In this document: one piece after another, positions 1-6,609 of the stretch
Layout: the number at the start of each line of letters is the position of its first letter
Position numbering within the stretch: the stretch's first letter is position 1
Source: Bacillus sp. AFS098217
GTDB lineage: Bacteria > Bacillota > Bacilli > Bacillales > Bacillaceae_G
Assembly: GCF_002551815.1 (NCBI RefSeq)
Contig: NZ_NVPR01000036.1
Location: forward strand, 1-33,869
Direction: 5' to 3'
Length of the DNA stretch: 33,869 nt
The notes under the pieces: model-generated
Told to the model about the DNA's origin: nothing
The model's database searches: none
What the model saw: only the letters and a program-made list of their open reading frames with translations
Position numbers and translations under genes: made by a program

Positions 1-216
1 TTCTCAGGTGGTGGTGGGTCCATAAAAGTGATGTTAGTAGGGTTCTCAGGTGGTGGTGGATCCATAAAAGTGATGTTAGTAGGGTTCTCAGGTGGTGGTG
101 GATCCATAAAAGTAATGTTAGTAGGGCTCTCAGGTGGTGGCGGATCCATAAAAGTGATGTTAGTAGGATTCTCAGGTGGTGGTGGATCCATAAAAGTAAT
201 GTTAGTAGGGTTCTCA
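1..216 (-). repeat. 42-bp in-frame tandem repeats
   Basis: Near-identical 42-bp units begin at 1, 43, 85, 127, 169 and (partial) 211. They contain BamHI-like GGATCC cores and encode the PPPP-containing peptide repeat. The period is a multiple of three, so unit gain or loss keeps the frame. Confidence 0.93.
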
Positions 217-317
217 GATGATGGATTAATACTTGTAGCAGCTGAAGCGTTGCTAAAACCGAATGCTGGAAGTGCTAATAAGGCCACCGCAGGTAATACA
301 AATAATTTTTTTTTCAT
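1..317 (-). CDS. Secreted Pro-rich tandem-repeat protein, 5' part (runs off window)
   Basis: Reading leftward from ATG at 317, the product begins with a clear signal peptide: MKKK, a hydrophobic stretch, and a likely cut after SNASA near residue 26. A short linker follows, then repeats of a 14-residue unit, ENPTNITFMDPPPP, encoded by 42-bp DNA repeats. Five repeat starts at 42-bp spacing plus a partial one are visible before the window ends, with almost no divergence (one N to S change). The ribosome site is GAGGGGAG just upstream. The frame is open to base 1, so the C-terminus and any anchoring signal are unseen. I do not recognise the family. Export and proline-rich repeats suggest a surface or wall-spanning stalk, but that is inference. 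Confidence 0.8.
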   Translation of the reverse strand, partial: MKKKLFVLPAVALLALPAFGFSNASAATSINPSSENPTNITFMDPPPPENPTNITFMDPPPPESPTNITFMDPPPPENPTNITFMDPPPPENPTNITFMDPPPPE

Positions 318-513
318 AAAAAAACTCCCCTCAATTTGTATTCTTTTTAATTATCTGAAAATTTGTAATAAAATTCAATGTAATTCAGGTGGTATAACTT
401 GAAAAATAAATAACAGAAAATTCAATAAAATAATGAGGTAAGGAGCCTATTTGTTGAAACTATAACAGATAGACTCCGTATTCTATATGAGCTGTAAAGG
501 GACAGTAGAGTAG

Positions 514-621
514 ATGGTCCAGTTTTTAGAGAGCCGGTACATTTTAATGAATGCAATTACTGTGAAGGGACTAGCAAGCGAATGTGTAGCGTTATATAAG
601 AAAATGGCAGCAGAAGAATGA
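514..621 (+). CDS. Possible small protein, 35 aa
   Basis: This open frame runs from ATG 514 (alternative ATG at 547) to TGA 619-621. The C-terminal part reads GLASECVALYKKMAAEE, which could form an amphipathic helix. A strong intrinsic terminator begins at the stop codon, as expected for a real expressed unit. Against it, the ribosome site is weak and the frame has no recognisable homology. It could equally be the tail of a decayed gene. No function is proposed. Confidence 0.3.
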   Translation: MVQFLESRYILMNAITVKGLASECVALYKKMAAEE

Positions 622-645
622 AACCTTGCGTGTGCAAGGTTTTTT
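621..645 (+). terminator. Intrinsic terminator after small ORF
   Basis: The stem AAACCTTGC / GCAAGGTTT has a GTGT loop and runs directly into six Ts. Confidence 0.75.
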
Positions 646-660
646 GTGCTTGAAAAAGGG

Positions 661-690
661 TTAGTTATGACAAAAACAAAACCACTTATG
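661..690 (+). promoter_or_regulatory. Candidate LytTR-type direct repeat
   Basis: TTAGTTATG (661-669) and CCACTTATG (682-690) are imperfect 9-bp repeats whose starts are exactly 21 bp apart, i.e. a 12-bp spacer. That is the geometry described for LytTR-family binding sites. They lie upstream of a lytTR gene, so autoregulation is plausible. The match to the consensus is only partial. Confidence 0.35.
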
Positions 691-753
691 TAGCAATCTA
701 TATCTTTTTTTCAAATATATGTAAAAATAAAAGTGTAAAGGGGGTGGGAATCA

Positions 754-1203
754 TTGAAAATCCACATTGAATTAGACCCATCACAAGATGAGATAGAGAT
801 TATTGTAAAGACAAAAGAAGTAACAGATGAAATTCACCATCTTGTAAAAAGGATAGAAGGGGGGAGTGTGAGACAAATTGTAGGAGTTCTAGAGCAGCAA
901 TATTATTTGTTAGAACTAAAAGATATTTATTGGTTTTATGCTGAGGGAAGAAAAGTGATGGCACAGACAACGAAGGGAAGACTTGAAGTAAAGTCGAGGT
1001 TGTATGAGCTAGAAACAAGGCTACAAGATGATCGCTTTGCACGATTTTCAAAATCGATATTAGCAAATTTACAGCATGTAACGAGCTTTGAAATGTCGTT
1101 TAGCGGAAGTATGTGTGCTCACTTTTCAAATGGAATGAAAGAGTACGTTTCGAGAAAATATGTACCATTTATTAAAGCAGCTTTAAATATAGGAGGAGGT
1201 TAG
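754..1203 (+). CDS. LytTR-domain DNA-binding regulator
   Basis: This 149-residue protein has no receiver domain. The second half (about 45-147) has the LytTR signature: YYLLELKDIYWFYAEGRKV, a YELETRL segment, FARFSKSILANLQHV, and a C-terminal SRKYVPFIKAAL. These match the DNA-binding fold of the LytR/AgrA family. The start is TTG at 754, chosen because GGGGGTGG lies about 8 bases upstream. The following DUF3021 membrane protein gene is 4 bases downstream, so the two are one operon. Stand-alone LytTR plus membrane-protein pairs are known in Firmicutes, where the membrane protein restrains the regulator. The targets here are unknown. Confidence 0.85.
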   Translation: MKIHIELDPSQDEIEIIVKTKEVTDEIHHLVKRIEGGSVRQIVGVLEQQYYLLELKDIYWFYAEGRKVMAQTTKGRLEVKSRLYELETRLQDDRFARFSKSILANLQHVTSFEMSFSGSMCAHFSNGMKEYVSRKYVPFIKAALNIGGG

Positions 1204-1207
1204 AAAT

Positions 1208-1621
1208 ATGGTTACATTATTTGATAGAATTGGCGGCAAGGTGCTTTCTGGAATGGCGATGGCAATGTTTTATAGCCTATTGTTTTTAGGGATTGGTTAT
1301 GTAAAAGGGATGGAGAATATAGAGGTAAAAACACTACTTGTTTATCTTGTTACAGCAAATATTGTCGGGCTGATTTTTTCATTTGCGTCCTTTGTGTTTG
1401 AGAAGGAAGAATGGAGCATCTTAAAACAAACAATGATTCATTTCATTATTTTGTTGGGCACATTTTTACCAATTGCTATTTGGATTGGCTGGGTTCCGAA
1501 TCATCTCGTTCCGATTCTTATTTGTATAGGTAGCTTTATCGTTGTTTATTCCATTATATGGCTTACGATGACAATCTATTGGAAGAAAAAAATTGAGGAC
1601 TTGAATAATGGACTGAAATAA
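1208..1621 (+). CDS. DUF3021 membrane protein, partner of LytTR regulator
   Basis: This 137-residue protein has four hydrophobic segments (roughly 13-32, 43-64, 73-96, 101-125) and a basic tail (WKKKIEDL). Size and pattern match the DUF3021 family, which commonly follows LytTR genes. Its ribosome site GGAGGAGG overlaps the end of the upstream gene and the gap is 4 bases, so translation is likely coupled. By analogy with other LytTR/membrane pairs it may sense the envelope and control the regulator. The sequence alone does not show that. Confidence 0.8.
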   Translation: MVTLFDRIGGKVLSGMAMAMFYSLLFLGIGYVKGMENIEVKTLLVYLVTANIVGLIFSFASFVFEKEEWSILKQTMIHFIILLGTFLPIAIWIGWVPNHLVPILICIGSFIVVYSIIWLTMTIYWKKKIEDLNNGLK

Positions 1622-1653
1622 GATGTTGTGTTCTGTTGAATACTCGATATACG

Positions 1654-1682
1654 AAAATAAGCCAATATGGCTTATTTTTTTG
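1654..1682 (+). terminator. Terminator of lytTR-DUF3021 operon
   Basis: The 11-bp stem AAAATAAGCCA / TGGCTTATTTT has an ATA loop and continues into Ts. The opposite strand also has a short T run, so it may work for chrA as well. Confidence 0.8.
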
Positions 1683-1780
1683 GTTTAAACACAACTAAAC
1701 ACGAATCTATTTTCATACAGATATGGGTTAAAAGTGTGTTGTTTTAAAATACACTATTTGAAGGCGGTAACTTTGTATGG

Positions 1781-2941
1781 CTAGATAATATAAAGAATAT
1801 AGCCACTTAAAGCGCCAAGAATAACAATGATCCATGGAGGTGCTTTCCAAAATGCTAATAGACAAAATAAGAGAGAAGCGATGACAAAGTCAACCGTACT
1901 CATAATGGAACTTGTCCAAATGGGGTTGTAAAAAGCTGATAATAAAATACCAACAACAGCAGCGTTAATGCCGAGGAGTGCACCTTGTACATATGAACAG
2001 CGTCTAACTTGATCCCAAAATGGTAATATGCCAATGACGAGTAAGAATGCTGGGAGAAAGATAGCAATTGTCGCAAGGATAGCTCCTAGTGTCCCATCCA
2101 GTACAGCTCCTATGTAAGATGCAAATGTAAAAAGAGGGCCTGGTACAGCTTGCGTTAAGCCGTATCCTGCTAGAAATTGCTCTTTTGTCATCATGCCATT
2201 TAATACAAATTCATTTTCAAGAAGAGGAAGAACGACATGTCCTCCGCCAAACACGAGTGAGCCAGAGCGATAGAAACTATCAAACATGGCAATCCAGTGC
2301 GAAAATGGTCGTAATATTGGTAACAGGAATAATAAACTAAAAAATAGTAAGAGGCATGAGGTGGCAGTTATACGTGAAACAGGAATATGTGTTTTGCTAG
2401 CAGGTGGAATTTCATGCTTACAATATAAGAGCCAACCGATAAGACCAGCAAGTAGAATAAGTGCAACTTGCGTCAAAGCACTTGGAAATAACAATGCAAT
2501 TGTAGCAGTAATAATCGCGATTGTTGTTCGGTTCCGGTCCGGTGTTAATTTCTGTGCCATTCCCCATATCGCATGGGCAACAATCGCTACTGCTACAAGT
2601 TTTAACCCATGAATCCAGCCAGCTTCCTCCATATGAAATTGCTGGAGTAGTGAAGCGAAAAAGACAAGAACGAGAACTGATGGGAGTGTAAAGCCAACCC
2701 AAGCAACTACAGCTCCAAGGAGTCCTCCGCGGGATAAACCGATGCCGATTCCAACTTGGCTACTTGCAGGACCAGGAAGGAATTGACAGAGTGCCACTAA
2801 ATCTCCATAGCTTCGCTCATCCATCCATTTTCGTTTTTGTACATATTCGTGATGGAAGTACCCGAGATGAGCCGTAGGTCCACCAAAAGAAGTGAATCCT
2901 AGTTTAGTTGATACGAGAAAAATTTCAAATATTGTTTTCAA
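1781..2941 (-). CDS. chrA: ChrA-family (CHR) transporter
   Basis: This 386-residue, highly hydrophobic protein has the duplicated CHR architecture. The N-terminal half has SFGGPTAHLGYF and FLPGPASSQVGIGIG; the C-terminal half has FGGGHVVLPLLENEFV and QAVPGPLFTFASYIGA. About ten membrane segments are visible. Known family members export chromate using the proton gradient, though many chromosomal copies have other or untested anion substrates. The start is TTG at 2941 with GGGAGG 8-12 bases upstream. The gene stands alone, divergent from the CHRD gene, with no chrB-type regulator beside it. The family is certain; the substrate is inferred. Confidence 0.9.
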   Translation of the reverse strand: MKTIFEIFLVSTKLGFTSFGGPTAHLGYFHHEYVQKRKWMDERSYGDLVALCQFLPGPASSQVGIGIGLSRGGLLGAVVAWVGFTLPSVLVLVFFASLLQQFHMEEAGWIHGLKLVAVAIVAHAIWGMAQKLTPDRNRTTIAIITATIALLFPSALTQVALILLAGLIGWLLYCKHEIPPASKTHIPVSRITATSCLLLFFSLLFLLPILRPFSHWIAMFDSFYRSGSLVFGGGHVVLPLLENEFVLNGMMTKEQFLAGYGLTQAVPGPLFTFASYIGAVLDGTLGAILATIAIFLPAFLLVIGILPFWDQVRRCSYVQGALLGINAAVVGILLSAFYNPIWTSSIMSTVDFVIASLLFCLLAFWKAPPWIIVILGALSGYILYII

Positions 2942-3166
2942 AGTGAACCTCCCTAGGAAATTTTAAATATACGTGCATTATACAAGAAGTGGTTATGTAG
3001 AAGGAATGGTTGTTATGTAAAGCTTTTGTAAATATTTTTGAAGAGAAGTAAAATACTTTCAAGAAAGCGAAGTTGAAAAAGTCATAATTTATTATGTCCT
3101 AGTAATAAATTAGTTAAAGGGGTACCTAAAGTAAGGTGAAATTTATATAAGGAGAATGTTGCTCGT

Positions 3167-3580
3167 ATGAAAAAACATTTCTTTGCTCGGCTAAAAGGAG
3201 AGATGGAAGTACCTCCTGTAAATACAAAGGCTTATGGTGTAACAGAACTTGTTTTTAATAATGATTTAACAAAAATATATTATAGAATTATATTGAAAAA
3301 CATTGAGAAAGTTACATCATGTCAGATTCATTTAGGAAAAAAGAATCAGATAGGTCCAGAAGTTTTATTTTTATACGGACCTGTAAGGCACGGGATTAGC
3401 GTGAATGAAGGGATAATTACAGGTGTGGTAACGATTGAAGACCTAGAAGGGCCTTTGCAAAGAAAGATATTTGAGAATCTTATTGAAGAGATAGATCATG
3501 AAAATGCATATATAAATGTTCATACAAAGAGATTTGAAAAGGGAGAAATACGGGGAAGGGTGGAGGAGGTAAAGAGCTAG
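3167..3580 (+). CDS. CHRD-domain protein
   Basis: This 137-residue protein begins FFARLKGEMEVPPVNTKAYG, the typical start of a CHRD domain, and includes the family's CQIHLG and ENAYINVHTKRFEKGEIRG motifs. CHRD is named after chordin and is widespread in bacteria with no settled function. Most bacterial members are exported, but no signal peptide or membrane segment is visible here, so this copy looks cytoplasmic. GGAG lies 11 bases before ATG. It stands alone, with a terminator downstream. Confidence 0.85.
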   Translation: MKKHFFARLKGEMEVPPVNTKAYGVTELVFNNDLTKIYYRIILKNIEKVTSCQIHLGKKNQIGPEVLFLYGPVRHGISVNEGIITGVVTIEDLEGPLQRKIFENLIEEIDHENAYINVHTKRFEKGEIRGRVEEVKS

Positions 3581-3635
3581 GAATATGAAATAAATAAAAA
3601 CGTCTGTGAAGTTGAAATTTCACAGGCAGTCTTTA

Positions 3636-3666
3636 ATCCCACCATTTTTTGTGGGGGATTTTTTAT
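3636..3666 (+). terminator. Terminator of CHRD gene
   Basis: The stem ATCCCAC / GTGGGGGAT (one bulge) has a T-rich loop and is followed by six Ts. A second hairpin, CTGTGAA / TTCACAG, lies just before it at 3604-3626. Confidence 0.65.
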
Positions 3667-3691
3667 CACTCTTTAAACACAAAAATGGGAA

Positions 3692-3732
3692 GAGAAAAAA
3701 CAAACAGCTCTAGTATATATACTAAAGCTGTT
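3692..3732 (-). terminator. Terminator of polysaccharide deacetylase gene
   Basis: The long stem AACAGCT...AGCTGTT (3703-3717 with 3718-3732) starts at the deacetylase stop codon. It is followed on the minus strand by a T-rich run. Confidence 0.75.
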
Positions 3733-4468
3733 ACAATCTTGTGTCCTTCCAAAAGTTCACCTCTAAGTGAGAGGAAGGATTGTAAGCAAGAAGTGTATAA
3801 CCTTTTGCTTGAAGATAGTCAATTACCTTTGGAAGGATTTTTACAGTGACACTAGAATCATGCATTAAAATGACTTCTACTTGTTCGTTGCTTTGGTTCA
3901 TAACCCGATCCAGTATAGCAGAAGGATTATCATAGCTTTTCCAGTCATATGTATCGATCGTCCAATCCCACATTTTGTACTGAGCGGAAACAAGTGCATC
4001 ACGATAATTCTTTTTTAAATACGGCATACTGCCATATGGAACGCGAACAAGATGTGTATCTAAATTTGTTACTTGCTGGACGATTGTTTGAGCTTGCTCC
4101 ATTTCAGAAATTAAAGCAGATGGATCGCCAGTATATAGACGTTTTACATCATGAGACATACTATGCAGCCCAATATAATGTCCTTCCCCAATTAAGCGTT
4201 TCATCGTTTGCGGGTAATGTGATACTTTTCCACCAATAACAAAGAAGGTTGCTTTTCCGTGCTTTTGTTTTAAGATGTTTAAAATTTGTGATGTGTATTT
4301 ATTTGGTCCATCATCAAATGTTAAGTACGCAATTTTTTGCGGAACAGAAGCAGTCTGAGTAGTAGAACGATGTTCAAGTGGAGAGTTAGTCGCTGCTTCA
4401 GTATAAGATGTCGTACATGTAGTCATGACTAAAAATATGATAATACATTGAAATACTTGCTTGATCAT
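3731..4468 (-). CDS. Exported polysaccharide deacetylase (NodB domain)
   Basis: This 245-residue protein is a carbohydrate esterase family 4 member acting outside the membrane, most likely removing N-acetyl groups from peptidoglycan or another wall polysaccharide. All five NodB motifs are present: TFDDGP (catalytic base and metal Asp), HSMSH (metal ligands), RVPYG, DWTIDTYDW and LMHD. An N-terminal hydrophobic stretch after MIKQ forms a signal peptide ending near SYTEA. The start is ATG 4468, preceded by GAGGGTGAG; the frame stays open further upstream but has no good ribosome site there. It is transcribed like tagO but separated from it by a terminator. The exact substrate cannot be read from sequence. 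Confidence 0.9.
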   Translation of the reverse strand: MIKQVFQCIIIFLVMTTCTTSYTEAATNSPLEHRSTTQTASVPQKIAYLTFDDGPNKYTSQILNILKQKHGKATFFVIGGKVSHYPQTMKRLIGEGHYIGLHSMSHDVKRLYTGDPSALISEMEQAQTIVQQVTNLDTHLVRVPYGSMPYLKKNYRDALVSAQYKMWDWTIDTYDWKSYDNPSAILDRVMNQSNEQVEVILMHDSSVTVKILPKVIDYLQAKGYTLLAYNPSSHLEVNFWKDTRL

Positions 4469-4592
4469 AACACTCACCCTCAGTTTAACAATCAAAGATG
4501 TAAGAAGGCAGCGAGAGACGTTTCTCATTATCTTCTTTATATGTATAGCTTTCTCCAATAGAAGCACTCTCAAACAAACTATATTATGGAAA

Positions 4593-4632
4593 TGAAAAAT
4601 AGCATCCTCTCTTAAAAGAAAGGATGCTATTT
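4593..4632 (-). terminator. Terminator of tagO
   Basis: The 12-bp stem AAATAGCATCCT / AGGATGCTATTT is followed on the minus strand by a T run. Confidence 0.8.
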
Positions 4633-4665
4633 GAATATTTCATAGTAATAAAGGCTATACTACAA

Positions 4666-5739
4666 TTATTCTTCGCGTTTTTTCACTTTTTTATAGAAGG
4701 AAATAATTGGTTTATAACGTTCGTGCACAAGACCGATTATTTCTGCCACGATTTCAGTAAAGAAAATCAAGACAAACAGAAGAATAATGGATAACCATAA
4801 TGTTGCGCTAGTGAAAATGATTGCATTTACGCTAAAGAAAATACCAAATGCGTAAATGATAAGTACCGTTGCACGGTGAGAGAAGCCCATTGCCAACAGA
4901 CGGTGATGTAAATGCGACTTATCTGGTGCAGAAATTGGTTTCTTATTCACAATGCGTCTGATAATCGCAAATGTTGTATCAAAGATAGGAACACCTAAAA
5001 TGATGATGGGAACAAGGAAACTGAATAACGTTACACTTTTGTATAATCCGAGTAACGATAAAACAGATATACAATATCCTAAAAATAGCGCACCTGTATC
5101 TCCCATGAAAATTTTTGCTGGATGGAAGTTATAGAATAAAAATCCAAGTGTACTTGCAAGTGCAATAAGTGCTAGTGGCAGAATGATTACAGCACCGGTA
5201 CCCATAGGGCTTGTAAAGGCCATATATGCTAACGTTGCAAGAACGATGGATGAAATTCCAGCGGATAATCCGTCTAGTCCATCAATTAAGTTAATGGCGT
5301 TTGTAATACCGACAATCCAAAATACTGTAATTGGGTATGCAAGGATACCAAGTTCAGTATCTCCTAAGATTGGAATATACAACACCTGTACTAATAATCC
5401 ACTTTTTACAATGAGTATAGCAACTAATAATTGTCCACCGAATTTTACCTTCGCTGATAATTCATACATATCATCTAAAATACCGATGATGACGATGATA
5501 ACAGCACCTAAGCTTATTGATAGCATTCTTTGCTCATATAATCCACTAACAATAAATCCTACAGCTACACCGATGAAAATTGCCAGTCCACCTAGACGAG
5601 GCATTATTTTTTGGTGTACTTTACGTGCGTTTGGCTTATCTGTTGCTCCGATCTTAAATGCTAATTTGATAACGAAAGGAGTAACGACTAGTACAGTAAT
5701 GAAAGATGCCAAAACTGCATAAATCACTTGTGAGTCCAT
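4666..5739 (-). CDS. tagO: Undecaprenyl-phosphate N-acetylglucosaminyl 1-phosphate transferase
   Basis: TagO transfers GlcNAc-1-phosphate from UDP-GlcNAc to undecaprenyl phosphate at the inner face of the membrane, the first step of teichoic-acid and related wall-glycopolymer synthesis. The 357 residues carry about ten membrane segments and the family motifs: MPRLGGLAIF, GILDDMYELS (acidic pair), NAINLIDGLDGLSAG, IFMGDTGALFLGY and the cytoplasmic KSHLHHRLLAMG. The start ATG 5739 has GAGGTGGGG just upstream. A WalR-like box lies about 190 bp before the start. mnaA, which makes UDP-ManNAc for wall linkage units, is the next intact gene, facing away. Confidence 0.93.
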   Translation of the reverse strand: MDSQVIYAVLASFITVLVVTPFVIKLAFKIGATDKPNARKVHQKIMPRLGGLAIFIGVAVGFIVSGLYEQRMLSISLGAVIIVIIGILDDMYELSAKVKFGGQLLVAILIVKSGLLVQVLYIPILGDTELGILAYPITVFWIVGITNAINLIDGLDGLSAGISSIVLATLAYMAFTSPMGTGAVIILPLALIALASTLGFLFYNFHPAKIFMGDTGALFLGYCISVLSLLGLYKSVTLFSFLVPIIILGVPIFDTTFAIIRRIVNKKPISAPDKSHLHHRLLAMGFSHRATVLIIYAFGIFFSVNAIIFTSATLWLSIILLFVLIFFTEIVAEIIGLVHERYKPIISFYKKVKKREE

Positions 5740-5929
5740 TAATACCCCACCTCTTATATTTTAACTTAATTTTTAAAGAAGTTATCTGAAAATTATGATG
5801 TTTGTTTGCAGGCTCATAACATATGGTATCACAAAAAGATTAGAATTCAATCTTTTTTTCTATTCACTGTAATTGGAAATGAATAAAATATATGACAAAT
5901 CTATGATGAATGTGCTCTCAAGAGAGAAG

Positions 5930-5946
5930 GTTACAAAATCTTTACA
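5930..5946 (-). promoter_or_regulatory. Candidate WalR box upstream of tagO
   Basis: On the minus strand the sequence reads TGTAAA-GATTT-TGTAAC, an exact match to TGTWAH-N5-TGTWAH, in the same orientation as tagO. PhoP boxes (TTWACA-like repeats) are similar, so PhoP is an alternative. Confidence 0.5.
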
Positions 5947-6096
5947 ATAGTATATGGTATAAACATTTTTCATTTAAATTGCAATCGAATAGAAGGATCC
6001 TCCTAGCAGCCTTTTTCCTGTACATTGATAGGGGAGTATTGCCTATAAGTGACTATGAATAGGAATGATCGATACAAAAGTTTATTTACTATAAGT

Positions 6097-6133
6097 GTTT
6101 CACGTTAAAATACGTACGTTTCACGTTAAAATA
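6097..6133. repeat. Exact 16-bp direct repeat at 21-bp spacing
   Basis: GTTTCACGTTAAAATA occurs at 6097-6112 and again at 6118-6133. The 21-bp offset is two helical turns, as in many operator pairs. Confidence 0.85.
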
Positions 6134-6345
6134 TGGAAATGAATATGTAAAGTGCAAATGTACGCTGGAAATGGCATGAAAAACTGAATCATATTCTTTT
6201 ACAAAATCTTAAAAAAAGAAAGAAAAACCCCTTTCATATAATAAAGAAGTATCTCATTGTTTTTCATTTAAAGAGATACACGTATGTCTTATTTTGAAGT
6301 GAAAAAAAAGTATCCTGTGCAAAAAAACGAATGAAGTAATCATAG

Positions 6346-6511
6346 GAGCTAGTGCGGTGTTTATTAGAAAGGTATGTAACGCTTATGAGGGAACCTATTT
6401 TATTTGATGGGAGAAATTGTTATACTGTTGAGGACGTTGCGAAACATAGATTGGATTACTACTCTGCTTGGAAGAGAGAGCATTTGTAATCGTAATGTTT
6501 CTATCGTCTAG
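6346..6511 (+). pseudogene. Remnant of UDP-glucose 6-dehydrogenase, C-terminal end
   Basis: The open frame reads LMREPILFDGRNCYTVEDV and then HRLDYYS. This is the C-terminal block of UDP-glucose/GDP-mannose dehydrogenases (PI-x-DGRN followed by YYSIGR). The rest of the enzyme (about 400 residues) is missing and a stop (TAG 6343-6345) precedes the fragment. After YYS the main frame becomes AWKREHL and stops at 6489. A one-base shift restores LGRE and runs to TAG 6509-6511, so a 1-bp insertion is likely as well. The intact enzyme makes UDP-glucuronate, used for example in teichuronic acid. In B. subtilis the tua operon, including tuaD, lies next to tagO. Confidence 0.78.
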
Positions 6512-6609
6512 TTAGGACACTTTCTTTTGTCCGGCTGTATTCTCATATATAATGACAGTGTAACAATAACAGCATATATTGTAATTAGTGAAAGAAAAGA
6601 GGCAGTGAA

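Larger units (their letters stand above)
318..753. other. Intergenic gap between repeat protein and lytTR operon
   Basis: This stretch holds the leader of the leftward repeat-protein gene, a short rightward ORF at 514-621 with its own terminator, and the promoter region of the LytTR operon. Nothing else coding is visible. Confidence 0.6.
5740..6345. other. Long non-coding gap upstream of tagO
   Basis: No intact gene is visible. It holds the tagO leader with a WalR-like box (5930-5946), an orphan hairpin with a T run (5833-5857), an exact 16-bp direct repeat (6097-6133), and a GTATCTC / GAGATAC hairpin (6249-6279). With the ugd fragment that follows, this looks like a gene-loss scar. Confidence 0.6.

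Noticed and set aside
1-216. Regular repeats resembling a CRISPR array
   Set aside because: Units are directly contiguous with no variable spacers and encode in-frame peptide repeats.
28-402. Rightward open frame with GGGGS-like repeats over the first 400 bases
   Set aside because: It is the antisense of the leftward signal-peptide protein, has no ribosome site, and only exists because the 42-bp repeats keep all frames open.
5183-5722. Long rightward frame antisense to tagO
   Set aside because: It is a shadow of the membrane-protein coding sequence, with no ribosome site or family.
5833-5857. Hairpin AAAAAGATT / AATCTTTTT with T run as a terminator
   Set aside because: No rightward gene ends nearby, and it lies in the tagO leader. 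It may be a relic or leader structure, so it is not called a terminator.
6557-6583. TGTAAC ... TGTAAT pair before mnaA as a WalR box
   Set aside because: The half-sites are 21 bp apart instead of 11, so the spacing does not fit.
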